64,000 bases of DNA from Nemopilema nomurai (GCA_003864495.1 ML133498.1:1286163-1350162), one strand, 5' to 3'; counted from the first letter of the stretch, positions 1-12,207 are shown. Notes: generated by a model from the letters alone, not told the origin. Made by a program: numbers and translations.

Positions 1-223
1 GGAACAGGTGAGGTACTTTTTATCCTTCATGTACGATAGCATAACAGTCATCGAAGCGTGGTCAATCATTTCGAATGCTTGTTCTGCCTCGTTTTCGCTA
101 AGAGGATCCTCTTTTCCAATCGCAGCATAGTCTACCATTTTTATTGCAGCCTCCGCATCTTCTGCTGCCTCAATTTCGTCGCAGGATTCACTATACGTCT
201 CTACCGCAGTTTCAGTGTTGCCT
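1..223 (-). CDS. Partial coding exon running off the left edge, acidic protein of unknown function
   Basis: On the minus strand one frame is open from about 223 to base 1, giving roughly 74 residues rich in Glu, Asp and Ala (for example DEIEAAEDAEAAIKMVDYAA, then LSENEAEQAFEMIDHASM). The upstream side ends at a good splice acceptor (TTTCTCAG just before 223), so this is an internal or 3' exon, not a start. The composition is that of a real, probably helical, acidic protein and not of random translation. I do not recognise the family. No upstream exon was identified between 224 and 5 kb; the rest of the gene lies outside the window or in small exons I could not find. Confidence 0.55.
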
Positions 224-3200
224 CTGAGAAATACATTTGCTTTCCAATATATTAAGACGAGCATCAACAAAGCAAATAGCACGAAGCTCAGAAACATGGT
301 TCCTGGAAGATACCCTTCGAGAAAAAAAAGAATCAGAGGTTAGGAACGCAATCTGCAGAAGCATGGGCAACGAAAATCTACTACACAGAAAACGAAATTG
401 GCACAGAAACAACGGTAGATGCATGACATATACTAATAACTGGCCAGTTTCCCAGTATTTTAGCCCTGTTCAAAGAAATTAGCTCGATTCATTTTGCTTA
501 TTAACTGTTTCTTTTAGCAAATTAACAGTTTTTGCATAACTTTCACCTTTTTGGCAAAGGGATACAATGTAAACCTCGTTATCACTCGGCAATTGCCTCT
601 TGTCCTTGCGTCGTCTTATGGGCACACTTGTTTATTCCATATACTTATCCTTACTGTGTAGACAGACATTGGCCGGGTCATTATGTGCCAAACGCATTTT
701 GCATCGGACTTATTCGTGGAAGACTGACTAGCTTTTCACAGTGACTTGTCAACTTTCAGATAGCTAGATCCATTGTAAATGAAGCAAATAAGTTCTCTGG
801 ATGGAGCAAATAGAGGATTTGTTGTTGATCCTGGTCCTACAAAATTTACTTTCAACTTTTCAAAGTCTAAGCAAATAGAACGAGCTTTAAAATCTTATGA
901 ATTACTTTTGGCGGTAAGAATGATTCAAGTAAAATGTACACTTACTACACTCGGAGTTGATTCTGATGTTTCGATTCTCTTACCATTTCGAAACAATTCC
1001 CAAAACCTTGCCCAAGCCCAAATAGCACGTCAAGAGTGACGAAGCCGAGCTTATCCACGTATCTAGGACACAAATCCATGGGCTAGATTTCAACAAAAGC
1101 ACTAGCTACCTTCTCCAGTACCAACATCTATGCTATGCTTGTGGTTGTACCGATATTAAGAAGTCTAATGCAAGCTTGCAAGTGTTGGTGACATTCGTTA
1201 CGTCATGTCTGGTAAAGGAGCAGTAAAGCTGCAAGGGAACTCACGTCTCAAGGTCCGTTGGGTATGTTCAAAACTATTGAGTTATCTGAGGGTACAAAAC
1301 TTTAGCAGGGAGAGGTTTGGGAGGTGAGTGCTTGGAGCTCAATGCGCCCTCTAGCCACTGTACTGTCAGCAAGCCATCTAAGAATGCAAGCAGTGGTGTG
1401 CCACTACTTCAAAGCCGGCCTTGATGACGGTGGGTATCCGGTGACTGTTCAGTTCACTCAGCTTTCTCTTAGAATCTAGATCGACTAGATGTATCGTGGG
1501 TGCCTCGTTATTGGCATTTGCATGCTCGTAGGTGGTTTTAGCCTCATGGGTATAAGTGACTTTGCTAGAAGCAATGGCCCTAGATTCATTGGTATTTGGC
1601 CATCTGTGAAAAGGAAGAGTTTAAGGCAGGTCGCAACTTTTCAACAATCTTTATCTGACTTTCAATAATAACATCATCATTCCATTAAACGTGATTTCAG
1701 TTGCTACTAGAAAAATATAATTTTCTCCTCGTCCAGTAGTTGTTATTGACAAAGGAGGCTGTGAACATGCCGAATGAAGGAGCCATTGCCCACTTTTTTG
1801 CGACCTATACCCATCCAAGGTCGTTGGAACGAAATTCATATTGGGTAAGGGCCTACTAATTGTATTCCTTCTCATTCAGTACACTGTTACAAAGGAAACA
1901 TACTGCAGTTTGATAATTATTGGGGGGCTCCAGCCCCCACAACCCCCTCCCCTCCGGCTTCGCCTGCAACCTAAATATGGAACTTGTCATAACCAAAACA
2001 CGAAAACTACTGATCGGCAATGTACACCGCCAGTGCGTTTGCTGTGAGAAATCACCTCCATAAGAAAATTGCATCCCAATGAATCTTTCTTCTATGGAGA
2101 TTACCTAGGTGTCGAGGCGACCATTGAGACAACACGGCCGTGATAGGTCACTAATTTAAGGCCAGTTCAACATCCTTGCCCTATAACAGTCTATATGTCT
2201 GTTTAAAAGGCAAGCAGTTAACGTCAAACGCTGTGACCATGATCGCGCTTCATTAGGTAGGGAAAGACTTCCTCTCGAGTCACAATAAAACCCATACTTA
2301 CAAGGTACTGCCATGGTCATGATATTTTCCTGTGCAAATACCCGTTAGTTGGAAATGCTGCAAATGCCCTTTCTGTCACGTCCAGATCAGATGGTTACCG
2401 CCGGCCATGGCATTTCTTGCCACGAAAATAAAGCGCGAATCGTAACTTGATAACTTTCATTGTTCCACTTGGTTTCATGTTATGTTTGGGAAGGTTGATT
2501 CACTTGAACAGTTTCAATTGAGACCTTATTACACAAAAGGCCAGCCAATGTTTGGCTCTTTTGATTAGAACCCGCAATTGAACCGGATCGTTGGGATCCA
2601 GCAGCCGTCCGGGAGACCGCGTTCGGGCCAAGTGAAGAACTGCAGCATTGAAGTATGGCAAGTGCCTTCATTTCACATATTCAGTTGGTTTTGGTAAGCA
2701 GAACATTTCTTATCCACGGCAGTAGATCCATGTCTTCAAAAGAAGCCTAAGACCTCATTTGAATAAAGGCGAGAAGTCTTCCGCTGCTCAGGAAAAATGG
2801 AACCGCAGATTGGTGACTGCTTTACCAAGAATGTTCAAGGTATGTGATGACGGCACATGAAGATGATGTTAATATTTCGAGGTAGTATTGTGTCATTTGG
2901 TCATCATTGTCATTTGGCGTCATGGTCCATTTCTCAGATTTTGGCCTACGTCTTCACTTCTTTGAGCCTGAACCAACTGTCGGTTATAAATCTGCCTTGA
3001 AAGGCTTCTTTTTATCCATACGTACGCCTCAGAGTTAGTTTGGGGTAAAATGCAAATTCCTCGACGTTTTTGCGATTTCGGTATAGTAGCTTCATTTGAG
3101 GATTGGTTCATGCGTAATACAATGATAGAACATTGCCAGTGCAAAGTGTTTGGGTGCAGCTGTGACGCGAAGGGTACAAAACCAAGACCGTATTTGACTG

Positions 3201-3594
3201 CAATGAGGGCCCTGGTCATCAAATGTGACAAAATGAGACTTGCATAAGATGTGAGGAGAAAAAAAGAAAGAAGAGTTAGAATTTGCTTTGCTGATTTAGA
3301 AAATCTACAAATATAGCTTGGCTCGTAAAATAAATCTTTATTAACTTACATCGATACACAACATTGTTGAGATTTAACGAAAACAGACGTGAGGTTAACA
3401 CACAACATTAAAATAAAACGGATGTGCATGCAGTGTATCAGATGCTTCTCCAAAACTGATGTCCCAAGAGTCGTGTGGGGAAAAATCCACAAAGGAAGTT
3501 CTCAGTGTCTGCAAAATTTCACTAACTCGACATTACTTCAAAAGCCACCAAGAATGCAATCGGGGATCTTACACATCGCAGCAGATCCAAGTTA
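224..3594. other. No gene recognised (intergenic or intronic)
   Basis: Reading both strands I see only short ORFs without domain character. A plus-strand ORF at 779-1039 ends its more protein-like part at a GTAAGA donor-like site near 915, but its frame has a stop directly before the ATG. Around 1920-1970 there is a C/G-rich inverted patch (GGGGGGCTCCAGCCCCC), similar in style to the ends of the transposons at 3.6 and 38.2 kb. Nothing else can be supported. Confidence 0.4.
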
Positions 3595-3602
3595 GGGGTA
3601 AG

Positions 3603-4294
3603 CATAGGCGCCGACTTTTACTTCTCCCAGGGGGGGCTCAAAATTAGAGAAATTCCCTGTCGCTTTAATAACGTAATACAACACATGTAGTATGTATAAT
3701 AACAAAATAAAACATTTAAATAAAGCAGATATAACATCATGGTCTACAGTGTCATAAGTTTAATTCTTTGATTAGTGTTTCTTCGATAGAATAAACATGT
3801 TTTTTTATTGTCCAACTGTCCATTTTGTTATTGTCCGTCTCACAACAAATTTGTCCATCTTGAAAATCAGGTACCATCAAATGCTCAGTGAGAGCTATTA
3901 AATTCGAGTTTTCATCCAAAGTAGGGATGTCAATTTTTTGTAAATTATTGGCTATTGTTTCCTGCCTTTGATCAGTTTGACCATTAAGACACCGTTCGAT
4001 TTCCGCATTAGACAAGTTAAAATATCAACAAATGACGTAGGAGACAGAAAGTTTTGATTAAATTTTTTACAAGGGATTTATTTAGATAAATTTCACATTT
4101 TTGAGACTTAGAATATACAGGTACCTTCCTTCAGCTGTTCTGCGCTGAATTTACAGACCAGTGGTGGATTTCAAACGAAATTCCCAGGGGGGGCTGAGCC
4201 CCCCCATAGCAATTCCCAGGGGGGGCTGAGCCCCCCCATAGCAATTCCCAGGGGGGGCTCGAGCCCCCGAGCCCCCACGTAGTCGGCGCCTATG
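3603..4294. mobile_element. hAT-like element, long copy, with perfect 8-bp target-site duplication
   Basis: The element begins CATAGGCGCCGACT and ends with the exact reverse complement of that 14-mer. It is flanked on both sides by GGGGTAAG (3595-3602 and 4295-4302), an 8-bp target-site duplication as expected for the hAT superfamily. Inside are a C/G-rich palindromic block repeated about 2.7 times (roughly 4180-4270, unit about 32 bp) and, on the minus strand, an open frame of about 88 codons (3752-4015). The same family occurs in opposite orientation at 38162-38453, where the open frame is missing. The copy is too short to encode a transposase, so it is non-autonomous. The perfect duplication suggests a fairly recent insertion. 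Confidence 0.88.
3752..4015 (-). pseudogene. Open reading frame inside the hAT-like element, possible remnant of transposon coding sequence
   Basis: This minus-strand frame of about 87 codons reads LSNAEIERCLNGQTDQRQ and ends KELNL before a stop. It lies wholly inside the 692-bp element and is absent from the shorter copy at 38.2 kb. It has no ATG at the open end (the first codon counted is TTG). The hydrophilic, Glu/Asp/Asn-rich composition would fit the N-terminal linker of a hAT-type transposase, but there is no zinc finger, catalytic motif or dimerisation domain to prove it. I treat it as a fragment left by internal deletion. Confidence 0.35.
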
Positions 4295-4488
4295 GGGGTA
4301 AGCGCCAAGATGTGATACACTTTGCCCCTTTGTAAATCACGAAAACAACAATTTTCAAAATGCTGCCTGAGGTTGGGGCTTCTACCGAGTCTGCTAAGTA
4401 TAGGCCAACATCTTCAAATACCCCGGGGTCACGGACTGAGAGGAGGAACTGCACAACAATTTTGTAATAAAATCACACTCGAATAGGC

Positions 4489-4846
4489 TACCGTAAATCC
4501 TCGTATTGGCCCCCCCCTCGAATAAGCCCCCACCCTAGAACTACAAATTTTCAATAAGCCCCCCCTCGAACAAGCCCCCCTCGATTTGTTGATTTTTTAA
4601 TCCTGGGGTTGCCTTTGGCATTTTAGTGAATTACCACAAAAAATTATATTTCTGTTAATAATGTAATCAAATGGTACTTTATACTTGGGTTATTCTTTAT
4701 ATTATGAAAAGAAAGAAATTTCAAAAATAATCTATTTATGTGGCATGTTTCAGGAAATTTTATAAGCCCCCCCCCTCGATAAGCCCCCATCCAAAAATAT
4801 CAAAAATAAATGCGTCCCCAGGGGGCTAATTTGAGGATTTACGGTA
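4489..4846. mobile_element. MITE-like element with perfect 14-bp terminal inverted repeats
   Basis: The left end TACCGTAAATCCTC is repeated exactly as its reverse complement at the right end. The interior has four variants of a CCCTCGAATAAGCCCCC-type motif, three near the left end (about 4515-4585) and one near the right (about 4765-4790), separated by AT-rich sequence. There is no coding capacity. The outer TA could be a TA target duplication, which would suit a Tc1/mariner-type origin, but two bases cannot prove this. Confidence 0.8.
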
Positions 4847-5503
4847 AGTGGCTTTTATTCCTGCACAACGAATAACAATTGATAGCGCAAAAACAGGCCT
4901 GCAGCCTCGCGTGCAAACACTTGTGATTAAATCTCGACTACCTCATTTGATGGCCCCTTGCGGCTCAAGAGTCATGAAATAATGGAAGGCTTTGTAGTTC
5001 TGATTAATACTACGAGAAAAGGATTTGATGAAAATATTGCATGTCGGAGATCAGAACCAAAGCGTGGTTTTTGAGGTTGCAGTCGTTCGAAACGATACAT
5101 CAAGAACATTATTAAACGCAAACGCTTTAAATATAATGATGCACGAATAGGCACCGGATATTGCATAAACAGGAAGAATTATTCTAAGAGGAGATTTTCG
5201 TCTGCGTCTAGCACCACAACTGTACCAGTCTAACAAATGTTTTAAACAACAGTGACCGCTTTAGCTGGGAATTTTCTGTCAACCGCTGCAACAACATAAA
5301 CTTGCGTGCGATGATGGAATGAAGACAGGCGATCACCATGCCATAGAACACAACAACTTGGATCACAGGCTGATTGCAGTTGCAGCAACGGTGATCGTTA
5401 TTACCATTTGACAACGGTGTTGGTGATCATGACGCTGGCAAATCTTGATCGCGAATGATTACAACAAAGCACCAACAGTGATCTTGGCCGTCGATCGCAG
5501 TCA
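4847..5503. other. 3' flank of the first C2 gene, no gene seen
   Basis: AT-rich sequence downstream of the minus-strand C2 gene. It probably includes that gene's 3' untranslated region. Short ORFs here are hydrophobic or Arg-rich with no family character. Confidence 0.35.
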
Positions 5504-6473
5504 TCAGCTGTCCAGTAGGTAACTAGCAGAGCGGTCGCCCTTCATATCGGTTCCCTTGTCTCTGTCCTCGTCAAAGTACACTTGTATCTCTTCGGGGGCC
5601 ACTTCAATCTGCTGGTGCGTGAATTCCTTTGTTCTTATTTTAGGCGAAGAGACACGTATGTGCAGTGACTGCCGGTGGAACGGCTTGCTACCGAGCGGAA
5701 TGACCTCTTGAACGACGTTGATTTCATCGACTTCCGAGACGAGGTCTTTCAAAGACACAAACGCCTCCCCGAAACAATGCTCGCGGCCTATTGGGAGACC
5801 AAACTTTTCCTTCTTCCCAAAGAGTAGAAGGTGGATAACAGAGCTTTGCAAATCAGATTTGGGAACAAGCAAGAACTGGAACGGAATGATTAGACTTGAT
5901 TCCAAAGGAATGTGATACGAGGTCTTAAAGACCTTCTTATTTGACGCTGGCCGTAGCTCCATCTTGAATCGAATTTTGTCTGGTCCACCGTGATTAGGAA
6001 ACTGCAGGCCAGTGATGCCTTTGATCATTCCAGACACACGCATGTTGACAATGGAATGCTTCACGGATAAGCTGACGGCAAGTCGTCTCTTGCTTCTGAT
6101 TTTCACACTTTTGTCTGATACGGAGGACGTTTCGCTCACCGCTTTTATCACATCGACCTTCGGTATGCTTCCACGCATCGCCTCCATTCGGTGCACTTTC
6201 TTTTGCGTCCTTTCCTTTTTCATTCTATTCTTTTTAATCAGCAAATGCTTTTCGAACGGCGACTCGAAGTCGCTGTCGTCTGATTCTATGGTGTCGAATG
6301 GGTTTTCTTTTTCTTGGTTGTCTAGCCAAAACTGCACGAGCCAATGCAGGAATACCAAGGCGGACAGGACTATCATCAGGGCTCCGAGAAAGATGACAGG
6401 ACCATAGTACCCTGCGAAGGAGATCAAGGGATCTACAATATCTGGGCAACGATAGCATTCTACGGGAAGATAA
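5504..6473 (-). CDS. Last exon of a single-pass membrane protein with one synaptotagmin-like C2 domain
   Basis: The exon encodes about 322 residues ending SYLLDS before the stop. It appears to begin at an acceptor (CCTTACCACAG before 6473). There is no ATG at the 5' end, so upstream exons exist but were not found. Near the start is a hydrophobic helix (GPVIFLGALMIVLSALVFLH), followed by an acidic linker (ESDDSDFESPF) and a basic patch (KKNRMKKERTQKK). A C2 beta-sandwich pattern follows: DKIRFKMELRPASNKKVFKT corresponds to the synaptotagmin DPYVKxxLLPxxKxKxxT strand pair, then FQFLLVP and GEAFVSLKDL. The calcium-binding Asp residues of loops 1 and 3 are mostly absent, so calcium-independent membrane or protein binding is more likely. 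A related gene lies at 12.2 kb on the same strand. Trafficking is an inference from the domain layout. Confidence 0.7.
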
Positions 6474-6743
6474 CTGTGGTAAGGTTTAGGGTCAGTATAT
6501 AAGAAAACCAATATTGAGGATTCATCAATTCATGTAAATCAAAACTTGTCTTACTCTAGACGACTGTTCAAAGCAACTAACTCGACCTCCAAGTGCCGAA
6601 GCGACCAATCAAAAGGCCAGTCAACATGGAAGTCTGTCAATGGGAGAAGACTGGGCACCACCCTATTCCCAGGACTCGCTCACTTCAACACCGACATTTT
6701 AAACAATTTATAGGAGGGCTCTCTGCAACCAAATAGTCTTTAT

Positions 6744-6891
6744 TAAGCACAATCTCCACTAGGCGGAAATTGTCGTGCCGCGAAAAGTTGGATGACTCTC
6801 TACTTTTCGCTAAACGGCAACTTCAATTGGCCAATTAGATCGCAGGAAATTTTCCGCCTCCATATTTCTCGCCTAGTGGAGATTGGGCTTA
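6744..6891. mobile_element. 148-bp MITE-like inverted-repeat element
   Basis: The left end (TAAGCACAATCTCCACTAGG, continuing CGG) matches the reverse complement of the right end over about 22 bp with one mismatch. A second pair of inverted segments (GGCGGAAAT and ATTTTCCGCC) sits just inside. The whole unit can fold into one long hairpin and has no coding capacity. It lies just upstream of the first C2 gene. Confidence 0.72.
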
Positions 6892-9800
6892 ATGTCATGT
6901 ATCACACACAGTCGAAGCACAAATCAGGAGTTATATCGCAGGCGACATATCTTAATATTAAGATACTTTAACTATTAAAGGGGGAGATCCTAAAAATTGG
7001 AAGCGAATTGACTTTTCCATTATTTCCGAATAAAAACATGTTTTCTACTTTCTTTTTGGATTTTGTAACGTCTTTGACGCCTTAGCATCAACCACTTGCC
7101 CCAAAACTTTTCTCTTACATTAAATATCTTCGTTTTATTTGCAAACCAGTAAATTCAAAAGCCCTCTGAAAGATTTCTTTTATCAAAGAGACGTTTTGTC
7201 TATCATTCGATTCCTTCTACAACTTTATGACTGAGCGACGTTGGTTGTCTTAAGAAAAAAAACAAATCGATTTCAAAACAAGACAAAAATAGCAACAGCT
7301 CAAGTTTCCTGACATTTCGTAGGTGAATCATTGGCTGGAGAGAGGCTCGTTTCTCGTGGAGTCATTTAACAATGGTGAGTTCTGTTGGTTCTATGCAAAA
7401 AAAATTGCAAATGAAAGCAAAGCCTCCTAGGGGAAGGGTAAGTCGTGCCCCAAGCTGTATGCAGCCTTGATAGCAATGCAACAGATGGCTGATGAAATTG
7501 GGACCAAATCGTGGGCGCAGGTGCCAGGGGGCCAGGGGAGATTGGGCCACCATTTTTCAGCACTTGATACGAACCACTCCTTCACAGCCTACGAAAGCAA
7601 GATGGAGAAACACAAACCCCCCCCCCCCTCCCCTCCTGTGTGCCCTGCCACTTTAGAGGGGCTTCCTAAGTTCTCTTGCGAAACTGCAGGGGAGAATTTG
7701 ATTTAGGCTAAATTAAACCATTCTGTGACTTCATCTCCCTACTCGATTCCACTCTTTTTACTCGAACGCTTTCACGCAGTAAAATATACTTTCTGGTACA
7801 TGCCTAGGCGATTTGCGGGAACTAATATTGGTTGCTTTTGAGAACAAAAGCAACTAGCTTCAAGACTCAATCCTTCAATTATTCTGCCATTGATTAAGCT
7901 CCGGTTTAGCGTGGGTGCTATCAACACTAATTCAATGCTTTTGTGTCTCGTTTCGAAACACATTTCTCACCATCAACGTCACGTTTATTCCGTTTTGGTA
8001 ATTAGAACTCTTTTAAAGCAAGAAGGTCCCAGAGCCACTGTCTCTAATTATCATTCCTTCCTACAAATACAAGCACTATCGATTACGATATTTTGTGCCT
8101 TCTTTTAATTTTGTGGGCAGACAGGAAGGGGCCTATCCTCTGTTTTAAGTTAGCGCCCTCAAAAGGAGCAAGAAGGCATCAAAATTTGGTGGGCCAGTCA
8201 TCAGATACTAATGCTAAATAAGGTTAACTCTATAAAGGCTGCTTACAATGAAAATCAGGGTTGGAGGAGATGATTGTTGGTCGCAAAGAGCCAATATGAA
8301 AGAAAGTGCTACTACCAACGCTATGAGTGATCTAAGCAGTTTCAACGCCGTTTACCCAATTACCTTAGCAACTGGATTCTCAACTGCTTTCAGTTGTCCT
8401 AAAGCTATGACCCGTTTGACTTTCCCACACCGTTATAGAACACCATGCCTCATATCGCAAAATGAATAGCCAAGCCTCAAATAATGCACTATACTTACAT
8501 GGTATACCATCCATTTCGGTTCCCTTCCTGTTTACTTAGGCCATATCCAGTGCAAAGGAATGTGTTCGGAAAGCAACGGTGGCGTGGCTGCAGTTTTTAG
8601 ATGTCGGAAAAGCACTTGCTGTCACCCTTCGTCTCCGCCTCTGACTTTACCCGCCTGCCTAGCATATTCTCGTCTACGGAAAATTCTAGGCACGGTTCGT
8701 TCAAAACTGCGTTGCTCGGTTTAACAGGAGAACACAGCTATTGTGCCCATCTCCAGAATTGACATAAATTAAGGCCGCCTTGTTTGTAACCACAACAATA
8801 CAAAGCCGTTTTCAAATATTATTGTTCTACGAATGGCGACAATAAGGATGATTTAATTCACTCTCAAGATTCGCAATGCAACCCGTTGCGCAAGCAGACA
8901 AAACGTGAACGGGTATATCGTATTGTCCCTGGTGTACCCGCTCTGGTCCATCAAAGGTAAGTCTTTCAATTTTGGATCTCAACAGAGAAAATGCTAGGAA
9001 AAAATTCCGCCCAACTTTCAAAAGTATTACGTGTTTGGTCGTGGGATAGGATGTAGCATGCCTTACAGACAATGGGAATATCGAATAGAAACGCAAATCT
9101 CTATTGGACATTCAAAACCATTGAAACGTGACAAAAGCTTATTCAGCGAAAAGGAGTTCGCACATTTTTTTGCACTAGCAGCTTCCCTCCCGATTTGAAA
9201 CGCGCGGGTTCTCAAAACTAATCTTTTTCTCTAAACCCTTCCTTAACTGCTTATGCACCTTTCGAGTGATTTTTTGTACATCTCGCACAGAACTTTTCAT
9301 GGGAAAAGTTAATAGGTGTGTTATAGTGGGTTTTAAACTGAAAAATGACGACCCGGATTGAGTTTCAACGGGTGAAAGTTTGCATGAAAGAGGCCAAGTT
9401 ATGAAGTCAAGACGGGCTAAAGGTAATCCAACACGGCTTGCAGGTCTTAGGTGAAGCCCCAAAAACATGCTTTCAAGGGCAAATTTATCCATATTTTGGC
9501 ACAATTAACAGGATCCAGTCTTCAAATGCTTTTAATTCCGAGGAATCCTGTTTGGTAAATTCTCTTTATTCCAGTATCTGAGTATCAAGTGGGGGACCCT
9601 ATTATGTAGTCTTATTGCATTGATATGCTTGCTGGCTTATTTACCTATTCTTGACAGAACAATAAACTTCAATTGATTGATTAATTGATTAATTAGTTGA
9701 TTCATTGATCGATTGATACCATGATCTGTACTGCATTCTTATTGGCTGATTGTGATTGGCTGATTGTGATTGGTTGCAGTCCGCTGTTGCTCACTTGTCT

Positions 9801-10707
9801 TTTAGTGATGTGGCGGGGCTCGTAATGTTCCTCGTGATGTATCTGTGATTGACCATAGGCCCATCATCAGGTTTTGCTATCGTCATTATTATCAACTGGC
9901 CTGGAAGGGTTAATTATCACTCTTCCATAGAAGATCAATATCACAGAGATTTAACTTTTCTGAGCACTCTATGTATATTCTACTTTAAGCTAGGGTTGGC
10001 CATTCTCCATTGACCCACTCTCACACTCTGCCTTGCAGGAATATTAAACAGCTTCCTCGTCAATCAAGATATGCTGACATGGCAAAAGCCGCCGTTGCAC
10101 GCACGCAACTGCCGCACTACTGCGCAGAAGTCCGCGCAAGACCACTTACGCATGCAAACGGAATACTTACGCGAGTACATTGCAGGATCATTTGCTGGTG
10201 ATGGCTACCATCCCACTGCCAATCGATTTCTGCGTTCGTCATGAAAGCGATTCAGTTTGCCAGCAACATGAAATTTGATGCCATCGTCGGACGCGATTGC
10301 AAACAGGGTAATCCAGAACATGGATGGGAGGAAATGGTTTTCGTTGTTTTTGTTTTGTATATCCTCAGCAAATCGGAATGGCATACACAAAGCTTTCATG
10401 AATAGGAGAACTGTCTTTTGTTCCTTATCTGAGCCTTTTTCTGAAATTTGCAACAAGAATCACAGAAAGGCGGCCTAATTTTAAATCCGCTCCAACACAG
10501 CGATTTTCACTACAAAGTGTCAGTCCCGCTTTAGTATCATATCACTTTCAAGCCTTGGTGCCTCCCTGTACTCGTGTGGCAATGGAGTGCCTACACGAAG
10601 ATTTATCCTTTCTGTCTCCAATCTACACGGATTCTTGCTTTCTCTCGATCTGTGCTAAGGACATGCCTTTCATCTGGTGCCAATGTGAAGAAATTAATTC
10701 TGGGAAG
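6892..10707. other. No gene recognised; may hold missing 5' exons of the first C2 gene
   Basis: No convincing exon on either strand. There is a poly-C tract at about 7617-7632, and a microsatellite-like patch with an ATTGG repeat at 9660-9780 (listed separately). Short first exons of the 5.5-kb C2 gene are expected somewhere here but could not be assigned. Confidence 0.35.
9660..9778. repeat. Degenerate ATTGATTG microsatellite followed by an ATTGGCTGATTGTG repeat
   Basis: Bases 9671-9720 are a degenerate ATTGATTGATTAATTG array. From about 9741 to 9776 a 14-bp unit (ATTGGCTGATTGTG) occurs about two and a half times. An AATAAACTTC stretch directly precedes the microsatellite, as seen at 3' tails of some non-LTR retrotransposons and SINEs. 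That origin is only a suggestion. Confidence 0.6.
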
Positions 10708-10910
10708 CCCTGCGGCGGCTCTAGGGACTTCGGGGCCTAAGGACGAAATCATCTGCGGGAGCCTTGTTTGAAAATTTTACATAGAGACTGTGATTTCCTG
10801 CGATTTCTTTTTAAATTTTTCTTATGTACGGGGCCCCTTTTGCGTTGCCAAAAGCGAGGGGCCTGGGGCCATGGCCCCACTGGACCCCCTAAAGCCGCCA
10901 CAAGGGACGC
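10708..10910. mobile_element. GGGCCC-type inverted-repeat element, copy A
   Basis: The left end CCTGCGGCGGCTCTAGGG pairs with the reverse complement of the right end (CTTGTGGCGGCTTTAGGG) with about three mismatches. The inside is rich in GGGGCC/GGCCCC stretches. Similar C/G-rich elements lie at 18.5 and 33.3 kb. Boundaries are approximate and I see no clear target-site duplication. Confidence 0.5.
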
Positions 10911-12207
10911 CACGATACTCCATCTTCTAGGGGAAAACCCACACAGGACCCAGACATTTGTCAATATTATAATAGTCACGGTCTGACAATGCACCCAGGT
11001 AGATGCCAAATCTACTCTGTTAGATAACAATCTACCAAAGGAATCCTTCTCTTATAGCTTCCATGAGTTTGACCTTAATGGCACTATTGAAGGGGTGCGC
11101 CCTTTCCTCTAGTCACAAATAAAAAAGATGTCGATAGGACAAAAATTTGCAGAAAATGGAAAGATAGTGATAACATGTTAGGAAGAAAAGAAAAGCAAGA
11201 TTCTGAATTCAGAAAGGTTAGGCAGAAACACGGTGTTTGACTTATAGAAGGGTCAGGAAAGGAAGATCTCTGCTTTGATTGACTGGTTGATAGCTTGGTG
11301 ATCAACAATGTTGCGAAAATGACACACATATTCGAGCCACTTTGGGTACGAGTGAAGAAACAGGTATCTACATACTCCAAATGAAATAGCAAAATTGCAT
11401 GCTTCAAGGGGGCAGCGATTTACTTGAAGCTAGGGCTGACTGGCATGGTAAATATTTAGACGTTTGAATGAGGCTAACTGGGAGTTGAAATCATGATCAA
11501 AGGAGAGCCCTTCACGCAATTAAATATCAAGTGATATCGAATAAATCATACGAGAGAATTCACTTTTTAAACACGCCTGTTGTTACAATCATTGCTGGTA
11601 TTCTAAATTCTTCAGGGCTCTAAGAAAACTATTAACATGGGCCTGGTCATAATCCTTGGCTAGAGTAATTATTGTGGGCAATCAGCTCACAACTAGCACC
11701 AAATGTATCGGAAACATAATGATAATAATGACACCGGTCTCAATATTTTGCCCACGTGCGTTCTTTTGTCGATGGCTTTAAGTGGCCTGCGTGCTACGAA
11801 AAGGAAACGAAAGCGGCCCAAAATAGGGATCCAGCGGATCCAAGAGCTGTTGGACAAGAGACAATTAAGACTAATTCTATCATTTAATGCGAAACACCAA
11901 ACCATTTACATTATCACATATTGATAATAATTGCGCTACAGTGCTAACAGAAACGTTGAGATTAAAGCTGAGGTGTCTCATCGGAGAGAATTGTTCTAGT
12001 GCATAAGGCTGAGCAACGGAGGAGGAGAGTGCACAGGGAGGGTTGTCAGTTTGTAGCTTGGGCCGCCCGGTCTACAGCCAAGTCGACCCTGATTAAAGAC
12101 TCTAGTGCGGAATCTACCAAGAAAAAGACATAAATATCTCTGGAAAGTAAATCTTTAAACGTGGTGTAGTATTGCATATGACACAACGAGCAGTTAATCA
12201 AATTCAA
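10911..12207. other. No gene recognised
   Basis: Mixed-composition sequence downstream of the second C2 gene. It probably contains that gene's 3' untranslated region near 12.0-12.2 kb. ORFs here are short and lack domain features. Confidence 0.35.

Noticed and set aside
6012..6407. 131-codon plus-strand ORF opposite the first C2 gene
   Set aside because: It is the antisense shadow of the real C2 exon, which has a recognisable domain.
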